NCBI RefSeq assembly: GCF_000725805.1
Contig: NZ_JOFT01000035.1
Span: 13,625-77,624, forward strand
Direction of reading: 5' to 3'
DNA from: Streptomyces xanthophaeus
GTDB taxonomy: Bacteria; Actinomycetota; Actinomycetes; Streptomycetales; Streptomycetaceae
Length of the DNA: 64,000 nucleotides
Positions 28,204 to 36,901 of the stretch are shown here, piece after piece (within the stretch, counting starts at the first letter, position 1; the number at the start of each line of letters is the position of its first letter). The notes beneath the pieces were generated by a model. That model did not search any database and was not told where the DNA came from. It saw nothing but the letters and a program-made list of their open reading frames with translations. The translations under genes were made by a program, and so were the position numbers.

Positions 28204-31200
28204 TCAGGCTTCGGTCGGCGCCGAGACCGAGGGCGGGGTCTGCTGCTCCGCCGCCGCGGTCTTCTTCGTCGTCCGCTTCGCCGCGGTCTTCTTGGTGGTG
28301 GCCGTCTTCTTGGCCGTGCTGGTGGTGGCCTTCTTGGCCGCCGTCGCCTTCTTGGCGGTGGTGGCCTTCTTCGCCGTGGCCGCCTTCTTGGCCGGAGCCT
28401 TGCGGGCGGCCTTCTTCGCCGGGGCGGGCTCCTCGGCCGGTGCGGCCTCCTCGACGGAGGCCTGCGGCTCCGCCGGAGCGGTCTCTACGACCACCACGGC
28501 GGCCTCTGCCGCACCCGCCGGGGATCCGGCCGGGGCGGTGGCCTTACGGGTGGCACGCCGACGCGGACGGGCCGGTGCGGCCTCCGCCACGGGGGCCTCC
28601 TCGACGACGGCCGCCGGGGCGGGCGCCTCGGGCTCGGCGACCGCCGGCTCGGGCTCCACGACCGGCTCCGGCTCCGGCACGACGACCGGCTCCGGGGCAA
28701 CCTCGGCCGCGGGGGCCGGGGCACCCGCCGGGGCGGTGGCCTTGCGGGTCGCCCGGCGACGGGTACGGCCCTTCGGCGCGGCCTCGTCGACCGGTGCCGC
28801 CTCGACCGTCTCCGCGGCCGCCACGGGCTCGGTGACGACCTCGGCCTCGGGCTCAAGGACCGTGTCGGCGGGCTCGGTCACCGGCTCGGCCTCGACCACG
28901 GGGGCCGGAGCCTGCGCCGGGGCCTGGGCCGCACCGCGCGGGGCACCCGCCGGGGCGGTCGCCTTGCGGGTGGCGCGACGGCGGTTGCGGCGGCCGCTCA
29001 GACCCGCCGCGGCCTCGGCCTCGGCCGGGCTGCTGTAGAGCTCCTCGTCCGCGACGAACTCCGGCTCGGGCAGGGCCCGCGGCGATGCGGCCTCGGCGGC
29101 CACCTCGGCCTCGGTCTCGGTCTCGGCCTCGAACTCCACGTCCACGGTCTCGACGTCGTGCTCGTGCTGGTCGGAGTCCGACTTGCCGCCACGGCGCTTG
29201 GAACGCTTGCCGTTGCCGCCGCCGCCGACCACGGTCGGGGTCTCCATGTGCACGATGACACCGCGGCCGTTGCAGTGGACACAGGTCTCGGAGAAGGACT
29301 CCAGCAGACCCTGGCCCACCCGCTTGCGGGTCATCTGGACCAGGCCCAGCGAGGTCACCTCGGCGACCTGGTGCTTGGTCCGGTCACGGCCCAGGCACTC
29401 CAGCATCCGCCGCAGGACCAGGTCGCGGTTGGACTCCAGGACCATGTCGATGAAGTCGATCACGACGATGCCGCCGAGGTCGCGCAGCCGCAGCTGGCGC
29501 ACGATCTCCTCGGCCGCCTCCAGGTTGTTCCTGGTGACGGTCTCTTCGAGGTTGCCGCCCTGACCGGTGAACTTGCCGGTGTTGACGTCGATGACGATCA
29601 TCGCTTCGGTCTTGTCGATCACAAGCGAGCCGCCCGAGGGCAGCCACACCTTGCGGTCGAGCGCCTTGGCGAGCTGCTCGTCGATCCGGTACGTCGCGAA
29701 GACGTCGACCTCGGAGGTCCAGCGCGACAGCCGGTCGGCCAGGTCCGGGGCCACGTGGTTCACGTAGCCGTGGATGGTCTCCCAGGCGCTGTCACCGCTG
29801 ACGATGACCTTCGAGAAGTCCTCGTTGAAGATGTCGCGCACGACGCGGACGGTCATGTCCGGCTCGCCGTACAGCAGGCTCGGCGAAGAGGTCGAGATCT
29901 GCTTCGACTTCTTCTGGATGTCCTCCCACTGGGCCTGCAGGCGCTCGACGTCGCGGCGCAGCTCGTCCTCGCTCGCACCCTCGGCGGCGGTGCGCACGAT
30001 GACGCCCGCGTCCTCGGGGACGATCTTCTTGAGGATGGTCTTCAGACGAGCGCGCTCGGTGTCGGGCAGCTTGCGGCTGATGCCTGTCATCGAGCCCTCG
30101 GGCACGTAGACCAGGTAGCGGCCGGGCAGCGAGACCTGGCTGGTCAGGCGGGCGCCCTTGTGGCCGATCGGGTCCTTGGTGACCTGCACGAGGACCGACT
30201 GGCCGGACTTGAGGGCGGACTCGATGCGGCGCGGCCCGTTGGCCATGCCGAGCGCCTCGAAGTTGACCTCACCGGCGTACAGGACCGCGTTGCGGCCCTT
30301 GCCGATGTCGATGAAGGCGGCCTCCATGGACGGCAGCACGTTCTGGACCTTGCCCAGGTAGACGTTGCCGACGTACGAGGTGGCTTCTTCCTTGTTGACG
30401 TAGTGCTCGACGAGCACGTTGTCCTCGAGGACGCCGATCTGGGTGCGCTCGCCGGCCTGGCGGACGACCATGACGCGCTCGACGGCCTCGCGGCGGGCCA
30501 GGAACTCGGCCTCGGTGATGATCGGGACGCGGCGGCGGCCCTGCTCGCGGCCCTCGCGGCGGCGCTGCTTCTTCGCCTCCAGACGGGTCGAGCCCTTGAT
30601 GGACTGCACCTCGTCGGAGGAGGTGGACTCGGCGCGCTCGCGGGCCGGACGCGGCTCGCGGACCTTGACGACGGTCCGTACGCCGTCCTCCTCGCCGGTC
30701 TCGGCGGCGTCGGCAGCGGAGTCACCGCTGCGACGGCGGCGACGACGGCGGCGACGGCTGGAGCTGGAGCCGAGGGCACCGGAGTCCTCGTCGTCCTCGT
30801 CCTCGGCCTCGTCGGCCTCCTGCTCGCCGGCCGGGGCCTCGGCCTCGTCCTCGGCGGACTCGTCGAGGTCGGCGGACTCGCCACGGCGGCGACGACGGCC
30901 ACCGCGACGGCGGCGGCGGGACGGGCGCTCGCCCGACTCGTCGCCCTCTTCGAATTCGGCGGACTCGTCCTCGAGCTCGGCGGCCTCGGCCTCCGGCTCC
31001 TCCTCGGCGAGCACCTCGGGCAGGGAGACCGGACCGGTCTCGGCGGCCGGCGCGGGCTCGGCGGCGCCACGGCCACGGCGGCGGCGACGGCCGGCCGGCT
31101 GCGGGGCGGGGGTCTGGACGACCTCGACCTCGGCCTCGATCTCCGTCTCCTCCTCCTCCGGCTCCTCGGCCGGAGTGGCGGCGCGGGCGGCCATGGCGGC

Positions 31201-32271
31201 CATGGCGGCGGTCTCGGGGGTCTGGAACATCGGCTCGGCGAAGACCGGGGCCTGGAACACGGCCACGGCGGGACGCGCGGCGCGGCGGGCGCGGCCCGGG
31301 GCGGCGGGCGCCTCGGCCTCGGCGGCGGGCTGCGCGGCAGAGGCCGGGGAACCGGCACGGGTGGCGCGGCGGCGGCCGCCGCGCTTCGGGGAGTCCACGG
31401 CGTCGGCGACGGTCACGGAGCGGGTGGCGGCCCGGGGGGCCTCCTCCACGGCGGCGGGAGCCGGTGCGGCCTCGGCGGCCGGAGCCTCGGGGGCGGTCAC
31501 GGCGCGGGTCGCACGGCGACGGGCACGCGGGGCCGGAGCAGCGCTCTCCTCGGCCACGACGGCGGCCGGAGCAGCAGCCGGGGCAGCGGCCGGAGCCTCG
31601 GTCACCACGGCCTCGACGGCTTCGGCAGCCGGAGCAGCCGGAGCGGTCACGGCGCGGGTGGCACGGCGGCGGGCACGCGGGGCAGGAGCGGCCGGGGCCT
31701 CCTCCTCCACGACGGGCGCGGCCTCGGCCACGGCGGGAGCCGGCGCGGCCTCGGCGGCCGGAGCCTCGGGGGCGGTCACGGCGCGGGTCGCACGACGACG
31801 GGCACGCGGGGCCGGAGCGGCCGGGGCCTCTTCCTCCACGGCGGCGGGAGCCGGTGCGGCTTCGGCGGCCGGGGCCTCGGAGGCGGTCACGGCGCGGGTC
31901 GCACGACGACGGGCACGCGGGGCCGGAGCGGCCGGGGCCTCTTCCTCCACGGCGGCGGGAGCAGCGGCCGGAGCCTCGGTCGCCACGGCCTCGACGGCTT
32001 CGGCGGCCGGAGCAGCCGGGGCGGCGACGGCGCGGGTGGCGCGGCGGCGGGTACGGGCGGGGGCGGCGGCCGGGGCGGCCTCCGCCTCGGTCGCCTGGGT
32101 GTCGGCCGGAGCGGCCTCGGTCACCGCGGCGGTCTCGGCGGCGGTGGCGCCGGGGGGACCGGCGGGCCGGGACGCGGCGCGGCGGCGCCGGCGCGGCGGC
32201 AGGTTGTCGCTCGGGCTGCCGTTGTCGGCGTTACCGGCGGGGGTGGTGGTGTCGTTTTCGTTGTTGAGCAT
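28204..32271 (-). CDS. rne: RNase E/G family endoribonuclease (RNase ES)
   Basis: A 1355-residue enzyme, close in size to the known Streptomyces RNase ES. The catalytic core lies in the middle: S1 domain about 610-720 (SYVGNVYLGKVQNVLP), DNase-I-like domain with Mg-binding Asp in VIDVNTGKFTG (about 893) and VVIDFIDM, and the Zn-link CVHCNGRG (about 996). The N-terminal arm (about 60-300) holds tandem RARRRATRAVTA repeats; residues 300-600 are acidic/Arg-rich. The C-terminal arm (1010-1355) carries RRRATRKATAPAG copies and ends in a Lys/Ala histone-H1-like tail. It processes rRNA and tRNA precursors and starts mRNA decay. ATG 32269-32271 has GGGAGAA upstream. Confidence 0.95.
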   Translation of the reverse strand: MLNNENDTTTPAGNADNGSPSDNLPPRRRRRAASRPAGPPGATAAETAAVTEAAPADTQATEAEAAPAAAPARTRRRATRAVAAPAAPAAEAVEAVATEAPAAAPAAVEEEAPAAPAPRARRRATRAVTASEAPAAEAAPAPAAVEEEAPAAPAPRARRRATRAVTAPEAPAAEAAPAPAVAEAAPVVEEEAPAAPAPRARRRATRAVTAPAAPAAEAVEAVVTEAPAAAPAAAPAAVVAEESAAPAPRARRRATRAVTAPEAPAAEAAPAPAAVEEAPRAATRSVTVADAVDSPKRGGRRRATRAGSPASAAQPAAEAEAPAAPGRARRAARPAVAVFQAPVFAEPMFQTPETAAMAAMAARAATPAEEPEEEETEIEAEVEVVQTPAPQPAGRRRRRGRGAAEPAPAAETGPVSLPEVLAEEEPEAEAAELEDESAEFEEGDESGERPSRRRRRGGRRRRRGESADLDESAEDEAEAPAGEQEADEAEDEDDEDSGALGSSSSRRRRRRRRRSGDSAADAAETGEEDGVRTVVKVREPRPARERAESTSSDEVQSIKGSTRLEAKKQRRREGREQGRRRVPIITEAEFLARREAVERVMVVRQAGERTQIGVLEDNVLVEHYVNKEEATSYVGNVYLGKVQNVLPSMEAAFIDIGKGRNAVLYAGEVNFEALGMANGPRRIESALKSGQSVLVQVTKDPIGHKGARLTSQVSLPGRYLVYVPEGSMTGISRKLPDTERARLKTILKKIVPEDAGVIVRTAAEGASEDELRRDVERLQAQWEDIQKKSKQISTSSPSLLYGEPDMTVRVVRDIFNEDFSKVIVSGDSAWETIHGYVNHVAPDLADRLSRWTSEVDVFATYRIDEQLAKALDRKVWLPSGGSLVIDKTEAMIVIDVNTGKFTGQGGNLEETVTRNNLEAAEEIVRQLRLRDLGGIVVIDFIDMVLESNRDLVLRRMLECLGRDRTKHQVAEVTSLGLVQMTRKRVGQGLLESFSETCVHCNGRGVIVHMETPTVVGGGGNGKRSKRRGGKSDSDQHEHDVETVDVEFEAETETEAEVAAEAASPRALPEPEFVADEELYSSPAEAEAAAGLSGRRNRRRATRKATAPAGAPRGAAQAPAQAPAPVVEAEPVTEPADTVLEPEAEVVTEPVAAAETVEAAPVDEAAPKGRTRRRATRKATAPAGAPAPAAEVAPEPVVVPEPEPVVEPEPAVAEPEAPAPAAVVEEAPVAEAAPARPRRRATRKATAPAGSPAGAAEAAVVVVETAPAEPQASVEEAAPAEEPAPAKKAARKAPAKKAATAKKATTAKKATAAKKATTSTAKKTATTKKTAAKRTTKKTAAAEQQTPPSVSAPTEA
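31490..32065 (-). repeat. Tandem coding repeats in RNase E/G N-terminal arm
   Basis: Five near-identical units of about 105-150 bases, each encoding (R)RRRATRAVTAPEAPAAEA followed by an Ala/Pro/Glu spacer with EEEAPAAPAP. Unit boundaries fall near 31503, 31650, 31780, 31888 and 32030. Differences between units are mostly in spacer length. Confidence 0.85.
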
Positions 32272-32507
32272 TGCGGGCGGTTCTCCCGTCACGCTCCCGG
32301 GCGCCGCGGCTGACGTCCGGTCCGGCACGGCTGCCGCGTAATGAGCGCGGAACCGGCCTCCGGGGCGCGTTCGCCACACGGGAGCTGTAGTCCATGGCCG
32401 CCGGTTCCGTACGTGTTGTCCGTACGGCCTGGCGGAAGTCTTCAGGTCAATGCGCTGCCCGACCCAGGTGGCTCCCGAGTACCAGGGCTGCGCGACGACG
32501 ACGATCC

Positions 32508-33290
32508 CTACGCGGCGGGACCTTCCGGCGCCTTCGCGTCGGCAGCTACGGCGGCCGTGGGTGGGGCGGCCGTGTCTGCCTCGCGGTCGGGCGCGAGCGG
32601 GTCGGTCACCGTGCCGGACTCCTCGTCGAAGAGCCCCTGCGCCAGCCTGGTCACCGCTGCGGGGACCGGCGGCGCCAGGTCGGCCACAGCTCGGAGACCG
32701 GACAGGACGTCGTCGGGTCGCACGGCAGGTGTCAGATGCCGAACAACCAGCCGCAGTATCGCACAAGCATTGTCCAGCGGCCTATCAGCCGGGGCAGGGA
32801 GCGCCTCGAGGCTCACCACAGCCCCACGCGTGTCGAAGGTCCGCATGCCGTTCTTGGTGCGGCGCTGCACTTCCACCGTCTCGGCGGCGAGGAACGCGGT
32901 CACGGCCCGTTCGGCGTCCGCGGGCTCGACGCCCTCCAGGCGCAGCTCCCACACGGAGGCGGTCAGCCGGTCGGCGAGGCCCGAGGTGCGGGCTTCGACG
33001 GCGTCGATGATGTCGAGTCCGGTCGGCATGGACTCGTCGAGCAGCTCGCGGAGCTTCTCGGGGTCACGGGAGTCGGCGAGGGCGATCTCCAGGTACTCGG
33101 CCTCGCTGCCCGTTCCGGTCGGAGCGGCGTTGGCGTACGAGACGCGGGGGTGCGGGGTGAAGCCGGCGGAGTACGCCATCGGCACCTCGGCGCGGCGCAG
33201 GGCCCGCTCGAAGGCGCGCTGGAAGTCTCGGTGGCTGGTGAACCGGAGGCGGCCGCGCTTGGTGTAGCGCAGTCGGATGCGCTGCACCAC
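32508..33290 (-). CDS. TIGR03936-family radical-SAM-linked protein (DUF2344)
   Basis: A 260-residue protein opening MVQRIRLRYTKRGRLRFTSHRDF, the hallmark of the DUF2344 domain, with FTPHPRVSYA a little later. In other bacteria this domain is fused to, or adjacent to, the TIGR03960 radical SAM protein; here the two are separate genes with a membrane-repeat gene between them. Function unknown; the pairing suggests RNA or ribosome modification, which is only a guess. The start GTG 33290 has no clear ribosome-binding site. Confidence 0.88.
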   Translation of the reverse strand: MVQRIRLRYTKRGRLRFTSHRDFQRAFERALRRAEVPMAYSAGFTPHPRVSYANAAPTGTGSEAEYLEIALADSRDPEKLRELLDESMPTGLDIIDAVEARTSGLADRLTASVWELRLEGVEPADAERAVTAFLAAETVEVQRRTKNGMRTFDTRGAVVSLEALPAPADRPLDNACAILRLVVRHLTPAVRPDDVLSGLRAVADLAPPVPAAVTRLAQGLFDEESGTVTDPLAPDREADTAAPPTAAVAADAKAPEGPAA

Positions 33291-33413
33291 CGGTGCGGGA
33301 GGCGGGCCTTCGGGCTGTCGCTTGCCCAGTGGTTCTTCTCCTTGTGCGGGGCTCCGCGGCTCGCGCGTCGCCCTGAGCGTCTGGGGGCCGTCCTGCCACG
33401 CCCTGCCTCCGGC

Positions 33414-34727
33414 TCACACCTGCTCTTTGCGCAGGGAGACCTCGGGGGCGGGCGGATGGCGTACGGCTGTCGTACTACCCAGAGTACGCGCCTGTGACCT
33501 CGCCGGTTCCCGGGGAGGAGTACCGAAGAGCGCATGCCGCACCCCGGCCCGCGCGTCCCGTACGGCCGCCCGGGCGGTGTGCCACACCTCGCGGGCGGCG
33601 GCGCGGGAGGTGCGCCACACCTCGCGGACCAGATGGCCGACGGGCGTGGCCACCTGGCGGTAGACCCAGGCCGCGGGGCGGGAGACGCACCCGCGCCAGA
33701 GCCATACGAGACCGCGCCCGAGGGCCCGGCTGGCCCGTCCGGCGAGCCGCCAGGTGGCGGCGACGAAGTGCCCGAGGGGGGTGAGGACGTACCGGTACAG
33801 GCCGCGGGCCAGCCAGGCGGCGCCCTGCCCGAGCGGGGTCAGCAGGTACCGGTAGGCACCGGTCGCGGCCGGGACCACGACGTACGTCCACAGGGCGGCC
33901 CACGGCCACACGAACAGGGCCTTCGCCAGCCAGCCGAGGACGGTCACGGCCCACCGGGCCAGCCAGGCGGTGCCGTGTCCGGCGGGGGTGAGGACGTAGC
34001 GGTACAGCGCGGCCCACGGCCAGACGAACACGGCGGCGAAGGCGCGCGGCAGGAACCAGAGCAGGGCGTGTCCGACGGGGGTGAGGACCTGGCCGTAGAG
34101 CCCGCGGGCCAGCCAGGCGATGCCCCGGACCGGCGGCACCAGCAGGTGGCGGAAGACGGCGGTGACCGTCCAGACCACGCCGGCGCCCGCGGGCCTCAGC
34201 AGGTACCGGGCCACCGCCAGGACCACCCATTCGAGCCCCTTGCCCACGGGCCGCAGCAGGTACCGGTACAGCGCGGCGGCGCCGGGGACGATCACGTACC
34301 GCCACAGGGCGGCCCACGGCCACACGAACAGCGCCTTCGCCAGCCAGACCAGCGCCACGGCCGCTCCCCGGCCCAGCAGGGCGAGTCCCTGCCCGAGGGG
34401 GACGAGGACCCAGCGCCACAGGGCGGCGCCCGCGGGCGCGAGCACGTACCGCCACAGCGCGGCCCAGGGCCAGTAGAAGACGGCCAGCGCCGCCCACTTC
34501 AGGACCAGCCCGGTCCCCCGGGCCAGCCAGGCGATGGCATGTCCGACCGGGGTCAGGAGGTACCGGTACAGCCGGTCCCAGACCCAGGCCGCCGCGTCCC
34601 CGGCCGGACGCAGGGCACGCCGGTGCACGGCGCGGGCGGCAAGGACCAACAGGTCCCACACCACCCGCACGGGCAGCACGATCACCACGGCCAGGATCCG
34701 CACGGGGATCCGGACCATCGCGAACAC
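33414..34727 (-). CDS. Membrane protein built from about 14 YRYxLTPxGH repeats
   Basis: A 437-residue protein of unknown function. From about residue 40 to 390 it consists of variants of (L/W)YRYxLTPxGHxxAWLAR, roughly 14 copies, with four insertions of F(V/Y)WPWAALWRY. Tryptophan, Tyr and Arg are unusually frequent, and the segments look amphipathic rather than ordinary transmembrane helices; the first 28 residues (MVRIPVRILAVVIVLPVRVV) are a more typical anchor. A basic tail follows. GTG 34727 has GGAGAGG with good spacing; ATG 34781 would add 18 residues. It lies between two radical-SAM-linked genes on one strand, suggesting co-transcription. Confidence 0.8.
   Translation of the reverse strand: MFAMVRIPVRILAVVIVLPVRVVWDLLVLAARAVHRRALRPAGDAAAWVWDRLYRYLLTPVGHAIAWLARGTGLVLKWAALAVFYWPWAALWRYVLAPAGAALWRWVLVPLGQGLALLGRGAAVALVWLAKALFVWPWAALWRYVIVPGAAALYRYLLRPVGKGLEWVVLAVARYLLRPAGAGVVWTVTAVFRHLLVPPVRGIAWLARGLYGQVLTPVGHALLWFLPRAFAAVFVWPWAALYRYVLTPAGHGTAWLARWAVTVLGWLAKALFVWPWAALWTYVVVPAATGAYRYLLTPLGQGAAWLARGLYRYVLTPLGHFVAATWRLAGRASRALGRGLVWLWRGCVSRPAAWVYRQVATPVGHLVREVWRTSRAAAREVWHTARAAVRDARAGVRHALFGTPPREPARSQARTLGSTTAVRHPPAPEVSLRKEQV
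33888..34346 (-). repeat. Coding direct repeats 414 bp apart in the membrane-repeat gene
   Basis: The 45-base copies at 33888-33932 and 34302-34346 differ at one position and encode the ALFVWPWAALW motif. Shorter copies occur between them. Confidence 0.9.
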
Positions 34728-34840
34728 GCAGCCCTCTCCACCGGGCGGGGGTGCGGGCGTGCCGTGCTTTTCCAGATCCATGCCCTTGACGACGCACGAC
34801 GGGCTCCGGACGTTGCACGCCGGCGCGGCCGGGCGGAAGC

Positions 34841-34876
34841 AGGACGCCCCCCACCGTTCCCGGTGGGGGGCGTCCT
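34841..34876 (-). terminator. Hairpin downstream of TIGR03960 gene
   Basis: AGGACGCCCCCCACC pairs perfectly with GGTGGGGGGCGTCCT (15 bp, 6-base loop) 27 bases past the TIGR03960 stop. It suggests that the membrane-repeat gene has its own start or partial read-through. Confidence 0.85.
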
Positions 34877-34902
34877 TCAGGGCCTGGTCCGGCGGCCCGG
34901 GG

Positions 34903-36825
34903 TCACTTCACGACGGTCAGCGGGAGGAGCTTCTTGCCCGTCGGGCCGATCTGGATGTCGAGGTCGAGCTGGGGGCAGACGCCGCAGTCGAAGCACGGGG
35001 TCCAGCGGCAGTCCTCGACCTCGGTCTCGTCGAGGGCGTCCTGCCAGTCCTCCCAGAGCCAGTCCTTGTCGAGACCGGAGTCGAGGTGGTCCCAGGGCAG
35101 GACCTCCTCGTAGGTGCGCTCGCGGGTGGTGTACCAGGCCACGTCCACGCCGTGGGCGGGCAGCGTCTTCCCGGCCGCCTCCATCCAGCGGTCGTAGCTG
35201 AAGTGCTCGCGCCAGCCGTCGAAGCGGCCGCCGGACTCGTACACCGCGCGGATGACGTCGCCGATGCGGCGGTCGCCGCGCGAGAGGAGGCCCTCGACGA
35301 TGCCCGGCTTGCCGTCGTGGTAGCGGAAGCCGATGGAGCGGCCGTACTTCTTGTCGCCGCGGATCTTGTCGCGGAGCTTGGTCAGCCGCGCGTCCGTCTC
35401 CTCGGCCGACAGCTGCGGCGCCCACTGGAAGGGGGTGTGCGGCTTGGGGACGAACCCGCCGATCGAGACCGTGCAGCGGATGTCGTTCTGGCCGGAGACC
35501 TCGCGGCCCTTGGCGATGACGTTGACCGCCATGTCGCCGATCTGGAGGACGTCCTCGTCGGTCTCGGTCGGCAGGCCGCACATGAAGTACAGCTTCACCT
35601 GGCGCCAGCCGTTGCCGTAGGCGGTGGCGACGGTGCGGATCAGGTCCTCTTCCGAGACCATCTTGTTGATGACCTTGCGCATGCGCTCGGAGCCGCCCTC
35701 GGGGGCGAAGGTCAGGCCCGAGCGGCGGCCGTTGCGGGTCAGCTCGTTGGCCAGGTCCACGTTGAAGGCGTCCACGCGGGTCGACGGCAGGGACAGGCCC
35801 ACCTTGTCGTCCGAGTAGCGGTCCGCGAGGCCCTTGGCGATGTCGGCGATCTCGGTGTGGTCCGCCGAGGACAGCGACAGGAGTCCGACCTCTTCGAAGC
35901 CGGTCGCCTTGAGGCCCTTCTCCACCATTTCGCCGATGCCGGTGATGCTTCGCTCCCGCACGGGGCGCGTGATCATGCCGGCCTGGCAGAAACGGCAGCC
36001 GCGGGTGCAGCCGCGGAAGATCTCCACGGACATCCGCTCGTGGACCGTCTCGGCGAGCGGGACCAGGGGCTGCTTGGGGTACGGCCACTCGTCGAGGTCC
36101 ATGACGGTGTGCTTGGACACGCGCCACGGCACGCCGGAGCGGTTGGGGACGACGCGGCCGATGCGGCCGTCCTCCAGGTACTCGACGTCGTAGAAGCCCG
36201 GTACGTAGACCCCGCCGGTCTTCGCCAGGCGCAGCAGGACTTCCTCGCGTCCGCCCGGCCTGCCCTCGGCCTTCCAGGCGCGGATGATCTCGGTCATGTC
36301 GAGGACGGCCTGCTCGCCGTCGCCGATGACCGCGCAGTCGATGAACTCCGCGATCGGCTCGGGGTTGAAGGCCGCGTGGCCGCCCGCGAGGACGATGGGG
36401 TGGTCGACCGTACGGTTCCTGGCCTCCAGCGGGATGCCTGCGAGGTCCAGCGCCGTCAGCATGTTGGTGTAGCCCAGCTCCGTGGAGAAGGACAGCCCGA
36501 ACACGTCGAAGGCGGACACGGGGCGGTGGCTGTCCACGGTGAACTGCGGCACCTTGTGCTCGCGCATCAGTTCTTCGAGGTCCGGCCACACGCTGTACGT
36601 GCGCTCCGCGAGAACGCCCTCGCGCTCGTTCAGCACCTCGTACAGGATCATGACGCCCTGGTTGGGCAGCCCGACTTCGTACGCGTCCGGGTACATCAGC
36701 GCCCAGCGGACGTCGCACTCGTCCCACTTCTTGACCGTGGAGTTGAGTTCACCACCGACGTACTGGATGGGCTTCTGCACATGCGGAAGCAGGGCCTCAA
36801 GCTGAGGGAAGACCGACTCGGTCAT
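34903..36825 (-). CDS. TIGR03960-family radical SAM protein
   Basis: A 640-residue protein. An N-terminal B12-binding-like region (SFSTELGYTNML, GGHAAFNPEP) precedes the radical SAM core, whose [4Fe-4S] motif is CTRGCRFC near residue 275. A C-terminal cysteine cluster (CFDCGVCP) may bind another metal site. The family is widespread, always near DUF2344 or RNase E/G genes, yet uncharacterised. The conserved N-terminus begins MTESVFPQLE at ATG 36825. Confidence 0.9.
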   Translation of the reverse strand: MTESVFPQLEALLPHVQKPIQYVGGELNSTVKKWDECDVRWALMYPDAYEVGLPNQGVMILYEVLNEREGVLAERTYSVWPDLEELMREHKVPQFTVDSHRPVSAFDVFGLSFSTELGYTNMLTALDLAGIPLEARNRTVDHPIVLAGGHAAFNPEPIAEFIDCAVIGDGEQAVLDMTEIIRAWKAEGRPGGREEVLLRLAKTGGVYVPGFYDVEYLEDGRIGRVVPNRSGVPWRVSKHTVMDLDEWPYPKQPLVPLAETVHERMSVEIFRGCTRGCRFCQAGMITRPVRERSITGIGEMVEKGLKATGFEEVGLLSLSSADHTEIADIAKGLADRYSDDKVGLSLPSTRVDAFNVDLANELTRNGRRSGLTFAPEGGSERMRKVINKMVSEEDLIRTVATAYGNGWRQVKLYFMCGLPTETDEDVLQIGDMAVNVIAKGREVSGQNDIRCTVSIGGFVPKPHTPFQWAPQLSAEETDARLTKLRDKIRGDKKYGRSIGFRYHDGKPGIVEGLLSRGDRRIGDVIRAVYESGGRFDGWREHFSYDRWMEAAGKTLPAHGVDVAWYTTRERTYEEVLPWDHLDSGLDKDWLWEDWQDALDETEVEDCRWTPCFDCGVCPQLDLDIQIGPTGKKLLPLTVVK

Positions 36826-36901
36826 CACGCGACTTTCGTGAAGCGGGCAGGGGGCAGCTCTCAAGCGTACCTCTAGGCCCGGGCGCCCCCTACCCGCATG
36901 A

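Noticed and set aside
28147..32313. 1388-residue plus-strand frame, Gly/Arg-rich
   Set aside because: It is the reverse of the RNase E/G repeat arms; composition is low-complexity and no domain is present.
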